Part shown: positions 28,180 to 37,849 of the stretch, piece by piece
Layout: the number at the start of each line of letters is the position of its first letter
How positions within the stretch are numbered: the first letter of the stretch is position 1
Translations under genes and position numbers: made by a program
The notes under the pieces: model-generated
The model's input: only the letters and a program-made list of their open reading frames with translations
What the model was told of the DNA's origin: nothing
Database searches by the model: none
NCBI GenBank assembly: GCA_023702235.1
Contig: JAMQCR010000002.1
Location: forward strand, 186,001 to 250,000
Reading direction: 5' to 3'
Origin: Neobacillus pocheonensis
GTDB lineage: Bacteria > Bacillota > Bacilli > Bacillales > Cytobacillaceae
DNA length: 64,000 bases

Positions 28180-28208
28180 ATTATACATAGATGTCTATGT
28201 ATTTTCAA
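28180..28208 (-). promoter_or_regulatory. Promoter and operator of the MarR gene
   Basis: On the minus strand TTGAAA (28203-28208), 17 bp, then TATAAT (28180-28185). The palindrome ATACATAG-4-CTATGTAT (28183-28202) occupies the spacer and overlaps the -10 by three bases, the same layout as at 27714-27743. Confidence 0.75.
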
Positions 28209-28354
28209 GTGAATAATTTTTATTTAACTTTTTTCGTTCCTATAGCACAATAAAAAATGTGTTCTGCAACAACCCTGAAAAATAACTCAAATTTCTTGTA
28301 GCTAAATTCAATTCTTCTCCATCTTCTTTCGGAAAATCTCAATTAAAAAATGGT

Positions 28355-28395
28355 ATAAATGAGTCAATAGAAAAATGTCCTATTGACTCATTTAT
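28355..28395 (-). terminator. Long perfect hairpin terminator of the WrbA-like gene
   Basis: Perfect 16-bp arms (28355-28370 and 28380-28395) with a 9-nt loop, 3 bp after the stop at 28399. The T run on the minus strand is weak, so it may also stabilise the mRNA 3' end. Positions 28209-28354 hold nothing else I can identify. Confidence 0.55.
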
Positions 28396-28398
28396 TTA

Positions 28399-29064
28399 TT
28401 ATTGATTCGCTTTTTTTACCCATTCCGCAACTGTAACAGTCCGTTTTGCTTGATGTTTTACAGCTGCTTGAACGTCTTCAATCATTTTACCATCCTGTCC
28501 TACAGTAACACTTGTTCCGTATGGGTTTCCACCTGCTCCAAATGTAACCGGATCAGTATAACCAGGAGCAGCAACAATTGCACCCCAGTGATACATTGAT
28601 GTATATAGTGATAAAATTGTTTGTTCTTGACCACCATGAGGGTTTTGAGCAGAAGTCATCGCACTTACTACCTTATTAACGAGTTTTCCATTAAACCAAA
28701 GACCACCTGTAGTATCTAAGAATTGCTTCATTTGCGCTGGCATATTGCCAAATCGAGTTGGAACACTAAATATAATCGCATCTGCCCATTCTAAGTCATC
28801 TAATTTAACCTCTGGAACATCTTTTGTTGCTTCAACATGGGCTTTCCAAACTGGATTTCCTTCAATTACTGATTGTGGAGCAAGTTCAGGTACTTTTAAA
28901 ACTCTTACTTCAGCACCTGCTTCTTTTGCACCTTCTTCTGCCCATTTCGATAATTGATAGTTAGTTCCACCCATGCTGTAATAAATCACTGCTAATTTTA
29001 CATATGACATTGTTTCAATCTCCTTTTCTGTTGAAGTTCCAAATAACTTGGATAAAAAACCCAT
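28399..29064 (-). CDS. WrbA-like NAD(P)H:quinone oxidoreductase (flavodoxin fold)
   Basis: About 221 aa. The FMN-binding N-terminus VKLAVIYYSMGGTNYQLSKW precedes ADAIIFSVPTRFGNMPAQMK, FLDTTGGLWFNGKLVNKVVS, TSAQNPHGGQEQTILSLYTS and FGAGGNPYGTSVT, the standard WrbA blocks. It carries about 20 extra N-terminal residues (MGFLSKLFGTSTEKEIET) before the usual start. ATG at 29064 follows GAAGGTGTGAAT; an internal ATG (MSYVK) would give the usual length. WrbA reduces quinones by two electrons. The neighbours (reductases, a ring-cleaving dioxygenase remnant) suggest quinone or aromatic stress handling. Intact. Confidence 0.82.
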   Translation of the reverse strand: MGFLSKLFGTSTEKEIETMSYVKLAVIYYSMGGTNYQLSKWAEEGAKEAGAEVRVLKVPELAPQSVIEGNPVWKAHVEATKDVPEVKLDDLEWADAIIFSVPTRFGNMPAQMKQFLDTTGGLWFNGKLVNKVVSAMTSAQNPHGGQEQTILSLYTSMYHWGAIVAAPGYTDPVTFGAGGNPYGTSVTVGQDGKMIEDVQAAVKHQAKRTVTVAEWVKKANQ

Positions 29065-29130
29065 ATTCACACCTTCTTTATGATTACCTTATTTTTAATT
29101 TTTTATTTAAATATTACATGGATTTAAGCA

Positions 29131-29544
29131 TTAATTTTCATAGTCAGGATCTAGATAAATGAAAAGTCGATGTATCTTGAAATCCCGAATTTCAAATACA
29201 TTACAAAAGCGTCCTGCATGGGTGACTCCGGCACGCCACTCTTTTCCATTGGTAGTAACACCAGAACTTGTACCCTCAACGACAACCGTGTCGCCTTGGA
29301 AGATATAGTTAAAATAAGCATAGTCGTGGATGATGGATTTAATCTTTGGACCACTACCACTCTCGAAAAGAAGTTTTTTAATTTCTTCAATTCCATGTGC
29401 AATTCCCATCTTTGGGAAATAAAACTGGGCATCCTCGGCAAATAATTCAAGAAAGGCAGGGTTGCCCTGATCCATTAGTTTAAAGTATTCAAGTGCAACT
29501 GACTTTCTTTGTTCGTCTGTCATTGTTTGTTGTGTAATTGTCAT
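29131..29544 (-). CDS. SnoaL/NTF2-like fold protein
   Basis: 137 aa with an NTF2-like pattern: an N-terminal helix (QRKSVALEYFKLMDQGN), AFLELFAEDAQFYFPKMGIA, HGIEEIKKLL, then a beta-sheet with GDTVVVEGTSSGVTTNGKEW and CNVFEIRDFKIHRLFIYLDP. SnoaL-like proteins include small isomerases and hydrolases and many of unknown role. ATG at 29544 follows GGGGAGAA. It lies between WrbA and a truncated alcohol dehydrogenase on the same strand. The substrate cannot be told from sequence. Confidence 0.7.
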   Translation of the reverse strand: MTITQQTMTDEQRKSVALEYFKLMDQGNPAFLELFAEDAQFYFPKMGIAHGIEEIKKLLFESGSGPKIKSIIHDYAYFNYIFQGDTVVVEGTSSGVTTNGKEWRAGVTHAGRFCNVFEIRDFKIHRLFIYLDPDYEN

Positions 29545-29609
29545 TTGTTAATTCTCCCCGTATATTGAATTAAAACATCTAGATTTCAAAGTTTAATGTG
29601 GGATGGTTC

Positions 29610-30590
29610 TTAAAAGGTCAAAATCGGCTTAAGGGTTTTTCCACTTCCCGAATCGGAGACCGCTTGATTAATCTCATTAAATGAGTAAAAATTGACAAGT
29701 TTATCAAAAGGGAATTGCCCCTGTTTATATAGTTCTATTAATTTGGGAATGAACACTTGTGGTATACTGCTACCTTGCAAGATGCCAGAAACCGATTTAG
29801 CGGACATTATCATGTCGTTAACATCAAGGTGCACATCGGTATTAGCCTTAGGTGCTCCGATAATTCCCACTTTTCCCATAAAGGTAACAGATTCAACAGC
29901 CTGACGGAGAACCGCTGGTACACCAGTAGTCTCGATGGCAAAATCAACACCTGTTTTCGTAATGTTTCTTATTTCTTCAACGGCGTTTACTTCCTTGGAA
30001 TTGATTACATGAGTGGCACCTAATTCTTTTCCCAATTCTAGGCGATTGTTGTGTATATCAACAATGATTCGTGTGGTGCAACCTGCAACCTTAGCTGCCA
30101 TCAACGCGCTCATTCCGACTGTTCCACTTCCAAAAATAACGATACTTGAACCTGCAGGTACCTGAAATGTATTAAGTACCGCTCCTGCACCGGTCTGAAT
30201 GCCACATCCAAGAGGAGCAAGCAAACGTAAATCTACGTCTTTGTCTACCTTTACCAGATTTCGTTCGTTCACAATTGCATAAGTACCAAAGGATGATTGA
30301 CCAAAGAAATGGGCAAGCTCCTGTCCGTTTTGATGAAGACGATGTGTTCCATCCTCCATTGCACCCTCGAAATTCAATTCAACCATTCTTTCACATGCAT
30401 ATAAATGTCCTGTTAGACATTTTTCACAGCGACCACATGAAGAATAAGACATTACCACATGATCGCCTACCTGAACATTTTTTACGCCTTCACCTACTTG
30501 TTTGATAATTCCAGCACCTTCATGACCTAATACCGCTGGAAGAGGGTTTCCTAAATTTTGTTTAGACGCCGATATATCTGTATGGTACGA
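29610..30590 (-). pseudogene. Zinc-dependent alcohol dehydrogenase, N-terminally truncated
   Basis: The frame covers almost all of a medium-chain Zn-alcohol dehydrogenase: CQSYHTDISASK with the catalytic-zinc Cys, VLGHEGAGIIKQVGEGVKNV, the structural-zinc cysteines in SSCGRCEKCLTGHLYAC, GCGIQTGAGAVLNTF, and the Rossmann motif FGSGTVGMSALMAAKVAG with Asp in IIVDIHNNRL (NAD preference). The first 35 or so residues are absent: at about 30590 the sequence changes to a glyoxalase-type dioxygenase remnant. The ATG at 30458 lies inside the protein and is not a true start. Aryl or aliphatic alcohol oxidation would have been its role. Confidence 0.75.
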
Positions 30591-30835
30591 TTGACATAAT
30601 CGGATGTATGGAATCCAAAACTATTCATTCGTTCAATCCATTCTTATAAAACAGAGCGATTCTCTACACGTAATGCCGCATGGTGAACCGTGCCAAAACC
30701 TTGCCGGGCTTCAGGAAGATTGGCATTATATTCTACAATGACCGAGGCACCATTCCCGCCTTCCCCCACTTCAAATAAATGGAATGACCCTTCTTTATTC
30801 CTCCATCTACACTTTTATCCGGCAAATCCTATTGA
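30590..30835 (-). pseudogene. Ring-cleaving dioxygenase (MhqO/YkcA-like) internal fragment
   Basis: Minus-strand residues EGGNGASVIVEYNANLPEAR, QGFGTVHHAALRVENRSVL, stop, EWIERMNSFGFHTS match the middle of glyoxalase-fold ring-cleaving dioxygenases of the MhqO/YkcA type. A TAA interrupts it (after SVL, where CAA would be expected), and both ends are lost. The 3' side joins the alcohol dehydrogenase at about 30590. In Bacillus such genes answer to quinone-sensing MarR-type regulators, but no link to the MarR here is shown. Confidence 0.6.
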
Positions 30836-31658
30836 ACATTAAATTCACTTAGAATATTTCCTCAGTTTGTGCCATTGAAGTACCTAAATGCCAACAACCC
30901 TATACCCATTTTATATTCCTTAACAAGTTAGATTCTAGTACTTATTAATTGTTCTAGGTGAATTGCATGGCGATTAGATATTTTAAGCTAAACTGTCACC
31001 TGGTTGAACAACATAAGAAAAACCAAGAATCAAAACAGCTTGGCCTAGTATAAGATGAGTATCTTTTTTAGCCAGTTTAATTTCGCTATACATTCAGTTT
31101 TAATCTTGTATTTAATGACGATTTTATTAAAGGAGTCCTCAATTCTTGTTACGTATATAACTGGATCAAATATATAATTGGATTTATCATAAACAAAAGT
31201 ACATATAAAAAAGATTTATATTTTGGTCATCAATATTCCCTTTATAAATTTGTTACAGATAGTATTCGTTAGTTGTTAGATAATTTAAAAAGGTAAATTA
31301 AACCAAAGAACTCTCCTGTTTATTTCGAAAGACAATAATTAAAGGCTTTTTACTTACCACTTATTATTTTTTCCTGACGAGGATTAACCTTAACTTTTTA
31401 AATTCTGAAACATACTTAAAAAAGGTGTTAAGGGAATCTTCTATTTCTTTATAGTAGATTGAATAAGCACTAAAAAATCTGGGTTTACTACATATATAAC
31501 TGAAAATTGTTTAGTTACATTGAATTAATTATTATTCTAAAAAGATTTATTTAACCACTTATTTTTAACGGAAAAATGTAACTAGGTTACTTTTAATATA
31601 CTTGTCATTTTGAGTTAGAAAAAACTAATTAAAAATACAAAAAAGTGAGGTAATTAAA
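30836..31658. other. AT-rich non-coding stretch
   Basis: No frame with a credible start or recognisable protein on either strand. It contains a weak copy of the dispersed repeat (TTAAGCTAAACTGTCACC near 30980). The region just before 31659 holds the ribosome binding site and presumably the promoter of the next gene. Confidence 0.5.
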
Positions 31659-32147
31659 TTGAACTTGTTAGAATCCAAAGTTATCCAAACAAAGTTAGAA
31701 AAGGAGATATTTATTGATCAAGGCTCAAACATTGAATTAAAAATATTTCAATTTCTTGAAAAGGACTTACCCTATTATGAATTTATGGTTGGTTTAGAGT
31801 TTCTTCGTATAAGGGAAAATGAGTATTACGGAACTGAAAAAAGGTATTTTGGTATACGTTTTACAGAGGATATGCAAAATTTAATCGTATTTGAGCCGGA
31901 TCAACATAGTATTTTTGCCGCAAAGAATGAACAGGAGAAGCAAGCCGTTACAGAATTAATTATTTATGTATTAACTAAATCCCCCAATTTCAAACAATTG
32001 GTAACGACCATGGTTAATAATTTCCAACATCAAAATGTAGTTTGCGAAAAGGAATACAAAGAAGTTGATGCAAAACAGGTAAAATTAGAACAATTATTAA
32101 ATGTCCATATTGAAAATGTTAAATTTCAAATACAAAAGAAAGCTTAA
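31659..32147 (+). CDS. Hypothetical protein, 162 aa
   Basis: The start is TTG at 31659 with AAGTGAGGT about 8 nt upstream. The product is soluble, mixed alpha/beta, rich in Glu and Lys, without signal peptide or membrane segment (for example LPYYEFMVGLEFLRIRENEY, YFGIRFTEDMQNLIVFEPD). I do not recognise a family. A clear terminator at 32153-32187 and the coding-like composition support a real monocistronic gene. It is flanked by long AT-rich spacers and then by an IS, so it may be a transferred single gene. Confidence 0.6.
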   Translation: MNLLESKVIQTKLEKEIFIDQGSNIELKIFQFLEKDLPYYEFMVGLEFLRIRENEYYGTEKRYFGIRFTEDMQNLIVFEPDQHSIFAAKNEQEKQAVTELIIYVLTKSPNFKQLVTTMVNNFQHQNVVCEKEYKEVDAKQVKLEQLLNVHIENVKFQIQKKA

Positions 32148-32152
32148 GTTTT

Positions 32153-32187
32153 GGGGAAAAGCCTAAAATTATAATGTGCTTTTCCCC
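32153..32187 (+). terminator. Rho-independent terminator
   Basis: GGGGAAAAGC (32153-32162) pairs with GCTTTTCCCC (32178-32187), followed by TTTTCTTTTT, 5 bp after the stop of the hypothetical gene. Confidence 0.8.
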
Positions 32188-32447
32188 TTTTCTTTTTGCA
32201 ACTTAACCTTTTTTATTCTTCAAAAATTTTTATTAAACCTAAGGTTGGTAAAAATTTCGAATTAATTAGAAAGCGGATATAAGGCCTTTTTATGATTATT
32301 TAAGTGGTTAGAAGATGTTTTTAGTGAAATTAACTCTATATACCAAATTGCTGGATGAAAAGATAAATAAAAAATATTAAATTTGCTAGATGAAACGCCC
32401 TTACCTTGACTATAAATAGTAGGTAAAGGTGTTTATGTTTCAATTAC

Positions 32448-32555
32448 TTAGATATGCGTTTTAGTAACTCTTCTTTTTCAGTTTCATATCCTGGTTTACC
32501 AAGTAGTGCAAACGGATTAACCCCCGAATTTTGGACAATAACTCACTTATTCTTT
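32448..32555 (-). pseudogene. Short C-terminal remnant of an unknown protein
   Basis: An open frame of about 34 codons ends at TAA 32448-32450 (NSGVNPFALLGKPGYETEKE, then ELLKRISK), interrupted upstream by TGA and then by the IS3 element. It looks like the tail of a small cytosolic protein, with no assignment. A hairpin (AAACGCCCTTACCT / AGGTAAAGGTGTTT at 32391-32438) follows and could be its terminator. Nothing else is seen between 32188 and 32611. Confidence 0.3.
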
Positions 32556-32745
32556 TGTTTTCACAGTTTTTTATTTGTGGTTTTCTATCGTTATATTTCA
32601 GAAAGGCCATGTGGCTTGACATGGAGCCTCTCCGGGCATAATTCTCCTGCCAAGAAGCCAGCTGTTCAAACAGTTGGCATCGCCAAATGAGGCTATCATG
32701 CCCGCCACTCCAAATCAAGCCGGTGCTTTGAAGTTTATGCGCCCC

Positions 32746-33618
32746 TTACACTCGAACTTCTTTGATTACCAAGGTTCCTTGCTTTTCATAGAATTCTTTT
32801 GGGGATAAATCTAGAATGCTAGAATGCATGCGGCGTTCATTATAAAACTTCATAAACCATGCCACTTCTTTGTAAGCTTCTTCGTATGTTTCGAATTGAA
32901 ATCTACTAAAACAATCATCTTCTAGAATTCGATGAAACGACTCAATATGAGCGTTCATATTAGGTGTTTTTGGCGGAATTCTTTCGTGTGCGGTTTGAAA
33001 TTCCTGGCAGCCCCGTTCAAAGGCGTGAGAAATAAACCGCGGTCCATTATCAGATCGAATCACAGCCTTTTCCTTTTTATCAACTTGTTTCCTTTTTAAT
33101 AAAGCTCTTTGTAAAGTTTGTTTTACATCCTGACCACTGCAGCTTAGCCCAATATGATAATCAATGATGGAACGATCAAATACATCAATAAAGGAACATA
33201 CGAAGAAAAATCTTTGTTCGCCTTCAATAAATCCATATTTGATATCCGTTTCCCAAAGTTGATTGGAAGCAGTGATGACTCGATTTCTTGCCAGTTTTCT
33301 AGGATAGGAGATTCTTTTTTGACTCTGTGGACGTAGAATATCCAGCTCTTTACAAAGTCTGTATACTTTCTTCTTATTAATGATCAAGTGGTATTTACGA
33401 CGCAATTGCTTTGTTAATTTTCGATAACCGTAACCAAATCCATCGCCTGCAATTTCTTCAAGAAGCCATTCCTTTAATTGTTCATCTGAAATTTTCTTTC
33501 CGTCCTTTTTGATGGAATAACCTGGTGCTGGACGCCCCTCACTTACTTTCTTTTCCTCTACATGACCATTTTCTTGGTAGTAATAGGTTGAGCGAGGAAT
33601 ACCTATTATTTTTAGCAC
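32746..33618 (-). CDS. IS3-family transposase OrfB
   Basis: 290 aa from the first ATG, with the DDE integrase core: D in LWETDIKYGFI, D in VIRSDNGPRFISHAF, E in NAHIESFHRILEDDCFSRF. The HTH_21 region is DGFGYGYRKLTKQLRRKYH. Family-like residues (EKPSLAEKLEIADKWIKKGY) continue upstream in this frame to a slippery AAAAAAG (33690-33696 on the minus strand), so the active product is probably the OrfAB frameshift fusion. The C-terminus STILDLSPKEFYEKQ-like (SSILDLSPKEFYEK) is normal. Intact. Confidence 0.85.
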   Translation of the reverse strand: MLKIIGIPRSTYYYQENGHVEEKKVSEGRPAPGYSIKKDGKKISDEQLKEWLLEEIAGDGFGYGYRKLTKQLRRKYHLIINKKKVYRLCKELDILRPQSQKRISYPRKLARNRVITASNQLWETDIKYGFIEGEQRFFFVCSFIDVFDRSIIDYHIGLSCSGQDVKQTLQRALLKRKQVDKKEKAVIRSDNGPRFISHAFERGCQEFQTAHERIPPKTPNMNAHIESFHRILEDDCFSRFQFETYEEAYKEVAWFMKFYNERRMHSSILDLSPKEFYEKQGTLVIKEVRV

Positions 33619-33656
33619 CTTTTGTTTCGCATAGCCTTTCTTAATCCATTTATCGG

Positions 33657-33971
33657 CTATTTCAAGCTTTTCAGCAAGTGAGGGTTTTTCTTTTTTATAA
33701 GATCGCGAAGAATAGCAATCTCTAAGTCTTTTTCACCCAATAGTTTTTTTAACTGATCGTTTTCTTGCGATAATTTTTTAGTCTCCAAAGGAGTAGAGTC
33801 TACTCCTAAGCTCATGTCATTGTATTTACCCTCTTTGTATTCTTTCACCCAACGGTTTACCATGTTTGAACTTAGTTCATATCGGCGAGCTACTACGGCT
33901 GCGTTACCTGTATCAATAGCTTCTTTACAAACTTGGACTTTAAATTCTTTTGGATGTTGAGTTCTTTTCAT
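33657..33971 (-). CDS. IS3-family transposase OrfA
   Basis: 104 aa. The helix-turn-helix of the transposase_8 type (HPKEFKVQVCKEAIDTGNAA, VVARRYELSSNMVNRWVKEY) is followed by a leucine-zipper-like coiled coil (KKLSQENDQLKKLLGEKDLE). ATG at 33971 follows AAAGGAGC. A -1 slip at AAAAAAG near its end connects it with orfB. Confidence 0.85.
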   Translation of the reverse strand: MKRTQHPKEFKVQVCKEAIDTGNAAVVARRYELSSNMVNRWVKEYKEGKYNDMSLGVDSTPLETKKLSQENDQLKKLLGEKDLEIAILRDLIKKKNPHLLKSLK

Positions 33972-34100
33972 GGTGTCAGCTCCTTTAGATAATACTATTA
34001 TAAAATAATTAACTAGAGCTGTCCAAGTTCATTTTGGGGCTTATGAGTTTACAAAACGATCTGCCCAGATTGTATTATAAGTTTCTAGAAGCTTTCTATC

Positions 34101-35225
34101 CTACTTAGTTATTTTATGCTTAATATGAATGTACAAAAAGAGAAAAGGGATATATAGATACACAAAGTAAAAAGCAATGTTTGAATACATTTCATTCAAT
34201 CGCTCTATTTGACTCCTCTCTTTGAGCACATTAGCTATAATAAAGAATAGGACCAGTACAATGAACAGACTTATATGTTGTTTCACATTTATTACTTTCT
34301 TAATAGCACGACAACCTGACCATATTTTCACACTGATATTGGGTAATATGAGAAGTAACCAAATCGAAACAACAATAAATTCGACTCTTTCTATTAGAGG
34401 AAATTTTGCAACTTTCATGTGAACTAACGTCGGCCATATCGTATTGGGTAGCTGCCCTTCACTAAAGTAGACAAATGAGATGAGTGCTACTATAAGATAT
34501 AGAAAGACGCAAAGCAGAAGTCCAAAATGGGCCCATTTTTGTGATCTTTCTGGATTTTTTATGAATGGGTAGAACATGAATAAAGTCTCAAAGCCTAGAT
34601 ACTGAAACACCATAGCTTTAGATGATAATACTATTTCCTTAACAGAGTGATTAAAAAAGGGTAATAAATGATTGAGATTGGCAAATTCTAATGCAAAAAA
34701 ATTAAGGGGAAACAGTATAACAAAAGGTATGATAGTTCCCCAGAAACACACTCCAGTAATCACGCGGAATCCACCGGATACAATGTAATAAACGAGGACT
34801 AGAAGAATGAAGCTTATTTGCCAGGTCTTCATTAAGGGAAACAGCCAAACTTGAACAACCTCAATATAAACAAGGAAAACAATTAACGCCAATACAAGAA
34901 AGTAGAAGATTACAAAAATGTTGAACAGTCCGCCAATCCATTTTCCAAAGCAAAATTGGTGAACATGTATGATATCATTATTAGTAATTCCAACAATACG
35001 ATAGATCATCCAAACTAGTATATGAATGCTTACACCAGATAAAATAATGGAAATCCATGCATCATAACCAGCATCCTTCGTTATATCTCTTTGAAAACTC
35101 ATGATTCCTATGCCAATAATATTCGAGTAGATCAGAAAGAAAACGTAAAAAGGAGATATTAAATATTGTTCGTTGAGTATAGTTTTCACATAGTTCACCT
35201 CGGAAAATGCAGACTTATTCTTCAA
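34101..35225 (-). CDS. Spore germination receptor B subunit (GerKB/GerAB family)
   Basis: 374 aa integral membrane protein with about ten hydrophobic segments, related to APC-type transporters. It begins ISPFYVFFLIYSNIIGIGIM, with the family's typical GF/YDAWISIILSG region. In germinant receptors the B subunit helps recognise the nutrient, in the inner spore membrane. It overlaps the end of the C-subunit gene by 11 bp, giving the order A-C-B on the minus strand. No defect seen. Which germinant it senses cannot be predicted. Confidence 0.85.
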   Translation of the reverse strand: MKNKSAFSEVNYVKTILNEQYLISPFYVFFLIYSNIIGIGIMSFQRDITKDAGYDAWISIILSGVSIHILVWMIYRIVGITNNDIIHVHQFCFGKWIGGLFNIFVIFYFLVLALIVFLVYIEVVQVWLFPLMKTWQISFILLVLVYYIVSGGFRVITGVCFWGTIIPFVILFPLNFFALEFANLNHLLPFFNHSVKEIVLSSKAMVFQYLGFETLFMFYPFIKNPERSQKWAHFGLLLCVFLYLIVALISFVYFSEGQLPNTIWPTLVHMKVAKFPLIERVEFIVVSIWLLLILPNISVKIWSGCRAIKKVINVKQHISLFIVLVLFFIIANVLKERSQIERLNEMYSNIAFYFVYLYIPFLFLYIHIKHKITK

Positions 35226-36291
35226 TACCCGTATTTAGGATGTTAACATTTGTGTGTACAGTGGTTTTTAAATCAGGGTATATGTCCTTAAAACGTTGAT
35301 AGTCCCAATTTCTTGATGTGGCTCTAACCTTGTCTCCCAATCCAAGTGGATCTACGTTGTATCCTTGTAACAAAGAAATTAAACGTTGGACTTCTTCATT
35401 AAAGTGTTCATTTAAAATCTGTTCCATTTTTAGGCGATTTTTATTGGTGCTTAAATCAAACCAAGATGAGGAATTTTTAACCTCTGCATCGATGGTTAAA
35501 TCGATCAATATACGTGGAATACTTTCGCTTTTGTCAACCGTATATTTAGCTTTGGCATCCAGACTTGTCAATAAAATATAACCAGCCTTGTTGTGAACCT
35601 TAATTTTTGTTTTATATTGTCCATTTTTTGAGCCATCATGTAATATTTTCACAATAAATGACTCCCTTAAATTAATATTATTTACAAACTTACCTTTCTT
35701 TAATAAGGCTAACCCGTCAATTCTGACTTGACCTTCCTCCAGGATTAAGTAAGGTAAAAATGGATCCTTCCCCTCATCATAAAGATTTGTCAAAAATACG
35801 TGCAAATTTGTTTTTGGCAAATTGCCCTTTTCAATGTTCTGATTAATTTTATTACTTAAATGGAATGAAAGATTCTCATCTTGACTTGATTTAAGTATTT
35901 TTTCAGCTGTGTTTTCGGCTATGCTCAACTGCATTCGACTCCCAACATTCGGGTCTCTGCTAAAATTAATTAAAACATCATCAATCCCTTGTTTTGCAAA
36001 TTCCTTGCCGAACAATATAAAATCTAATTTTCCTATTTCAACGGGCAATGCAGATTTTGAATTCATTCTCGGAAGAATATCTTCATACGAATCAGACACG
36101 GTTCTAAAGCTTTTTAATTTGGGCATTCCTTTTTCCGCAAATGTAGGATAGATAACCATTCCTTTCACTTTGTCTTTTTCCATATCATATCCCATGGTTT
36201 CTATAATCTGAACTTCATCAATGATCCTTAGATTTTCACACCCTGATAAGAAGAAAATTAGGATAAAAGTTAACAGAAAAAATGATTTCAT
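35215..36291 (-). CDS. Spore germination receptor C subunit, lipoprotein (GerAC family)
   Basis: 358 aa. The signal peptide MKSFFLLTFILIFFLSG is followed by Cys in the lipobox LSGC, so the protein is lipid-anchored on the outer face of the spore inner membrane. The family pattern is present: LRIIDEVQIIETMGYDMEKD, PVEIGKLDFILFGKEFAKQG, DPNVGSRMQLSIAENTAEKI, and the C-terminal DPLGLGDKVRA. ATG at 36291 follows TAGAGGTGAAG. Intact, and coupled by overlap to the B-subunit gene. Confidence 0.87.
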   Translation of the reverse strand: MKSFFLLTFILIFFLSGCENLRIIDEVQIIETMGYDMEKDKVKGMVIYPTFAEKGMPKLKSFRTVSDSYEDILPRMNSKSALPVEIGKLDFILFGKEFAKQGIDDVLINFSRDPNVGSRMQLSIAENTAEKILKSSQDENLSFHLSNKINQNIEKGNLPKTNLHVFLTNLYDEGKDPFLPYLILEEGQVRIDGLALLKKGKFVNNINLRESFIVKILHDGSKNGQYKTKIKVHNKAGYILLTSLDAKAKYTVDKSESIPRILIDLTIDAEVKNSSSWFDLSTNKNRLKMEQILNEHFNEEVQRLISLLQGYNVDPLGLGDKVRATSRNWDYQRFKDIYPDLKTTVHTNVNILNTGIEE

Positions 36292-36317
36292 ACTTCACCT
36301 CTAATACCCTTTTCTGA

Positions 36318-37849
36318 TCATTCATCAAAATCACTTTTCTTTTTTTTGTGATTATATGGATGGTATCTCCAAATTGATTTAGGACGTAAATAACTTGGCC
36401 TTTTGGAAGTTTCACTATAAGAGGAACGGATAATGCTGTCCTTCAAATCTTGAGGCTAAAAGGATAAAATGGAACGGTATAGGGTGTTCCTAATGATTCT
36501 AACCGTGTAAGATGGACGATTAAAAAGGCAATCCCCATAACGATACCTAGTCCGCCCCACATAGACGCGGCGATAATTAAAGGAAAACGTAAAAAACGTA
36601 TCGTGTTCGACATTTTATAAATAGGGGTAGTAAAGGAAGCTAAGGCTGATAAGGCTACTATAATGAGTAAGACATTGCTTGTAAGTGACGCCTCAACTGA
36701 AGCTTGGCCAATAACAATACCGCCCACTATTCCCAATGTTTGTCCTACCTTAGTAGGTAACCGTACTCCAGCTTCACGTAAAAGTTCAATCGTGAATTCC
36801 AAAAAAACCACCTCAAATACCGGCGGAAACGGAACATTATGACGAGAAAAACTAAGTGAACCGAATAAATCGTTTGGAATTACTTCGTAATGGTAAGTTA
36901 AAACGGCTATATAAATAGACGTGGCAAAAATGGAGAAAAGGACACTAAAAATCCGTATTAAACGGAAAAAAGATGCAATAATCCATGGTAGAAAGTAATC
37001 TTCAGGTGTAATAAAAAAATCTATTAACGTAGCAGGTCCTGTAATGACATAAGGCGACCCATTACTAAAAACAGCTACCTGTCCCATATTTAGAGCATGA
37101 GCCGCCCTATCCACTCTTTCAGTTGAAAGAAGCAAGGGAAACGGTGTCAGGGAATTACCAGTTATTAATTGATGAAGCTGAGACGTATCATAAACGATAT
37201 CAAAATCAATATCTTGAAGGCGTTGGGTTATGGTATTAACATGCTGCTCATCCGTAATTCCTTCAATATAAGCAATGATAATTCTAGTATGTGATGTAGA
37301 GCCAACGCTAATTTCCTTCGTGATCAAATCAAATGTGTTAATTTGCTGCCTTAGTAAATGTATATTTACATCAATATTTTCAACAAACCCAATTTGTGGC
37401 CCAACACTATACTCATTTTCAACATTATTTTGTTCACGCAAGCCAGCTGTATCATTAGATAAGAGAATTAAAGCAAACCTTTGATCATTTTCCTTCATTT
37501 GAAGAATCGCATAACCTTTAAGTAGCTTTGATTCTGCCTCTTTTACATTATCCGTAATCACAATGTCTTCAATTGAGATAATTTTCTTTATGTCATCAAT
37601 TTTCCCTAGTTTGTCCTGTTCAAAAGGTGTCTCTCGGAAAATCAGTAAAATTTTCAGTTGGAGTTGTTGTTGATCGATCAGTGTATTGTAGTAAGAAATG
37701 ATTAAATGTCCCAATTCATCCGTAAGGGAAAATTGTTTAAAATCACTAGATTTTTTGGCCTTAGCAAACAGCTGGCCAATATCTTGTGAATTCTCAGTCA
37801 CGGCCTGTTTGTCTTTATTATTTCTAATCTTTCGTTTTTTGAATAACAT
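36318..37849 (-). pseudogene. Spore germination receptor A subunit (GerAA family), 3' frameshift
   Basis: The main frame encodes 468 residues with the N-terminal hydrophilic domain (LLKGYAILQMKENDQRFALI, GPQIGFVENIDVNIHLLRQQ) and the membrane domain (NVPFPPVFEVVFLEFTIELL, REAGVRLPTKVGQTLGIVGG). It stops early at 36443. One base upstream of the stop the sequence AGCCTCAAGATTTGAAG would read on correctly if CC were CCC: the restored frame gives QDLKDSIIRSSYSETSKRPS and ends at TGA 36318. The receptor A subunit would then have a normal C-terminal tail of about 45 residues. It is either an assembly error or a truncated but possibly functional protein. First gene of the A-C-B operon. Confidence 0.8.

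Larger units (their letters stand above)
32612..34031 (-). mobile_element. IS3-family insertion sequence, second type
   Basis: It contains overlapping orfA and orfB on the minus strand. The outer ends are inferred from imperfect terminal repeats: TGAACTTGGACAGCTC read inward from 34031 and TGGCTTGACATGGAGCC from 32612. No target duplication could be confirmed, so the ends are approximate. A roughly 130-bp non-coding tail with short hairpins lies between orfB and the 32612 end. It is unrelated in sequence to the IS3 at 6752. Confidence 0.7.
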
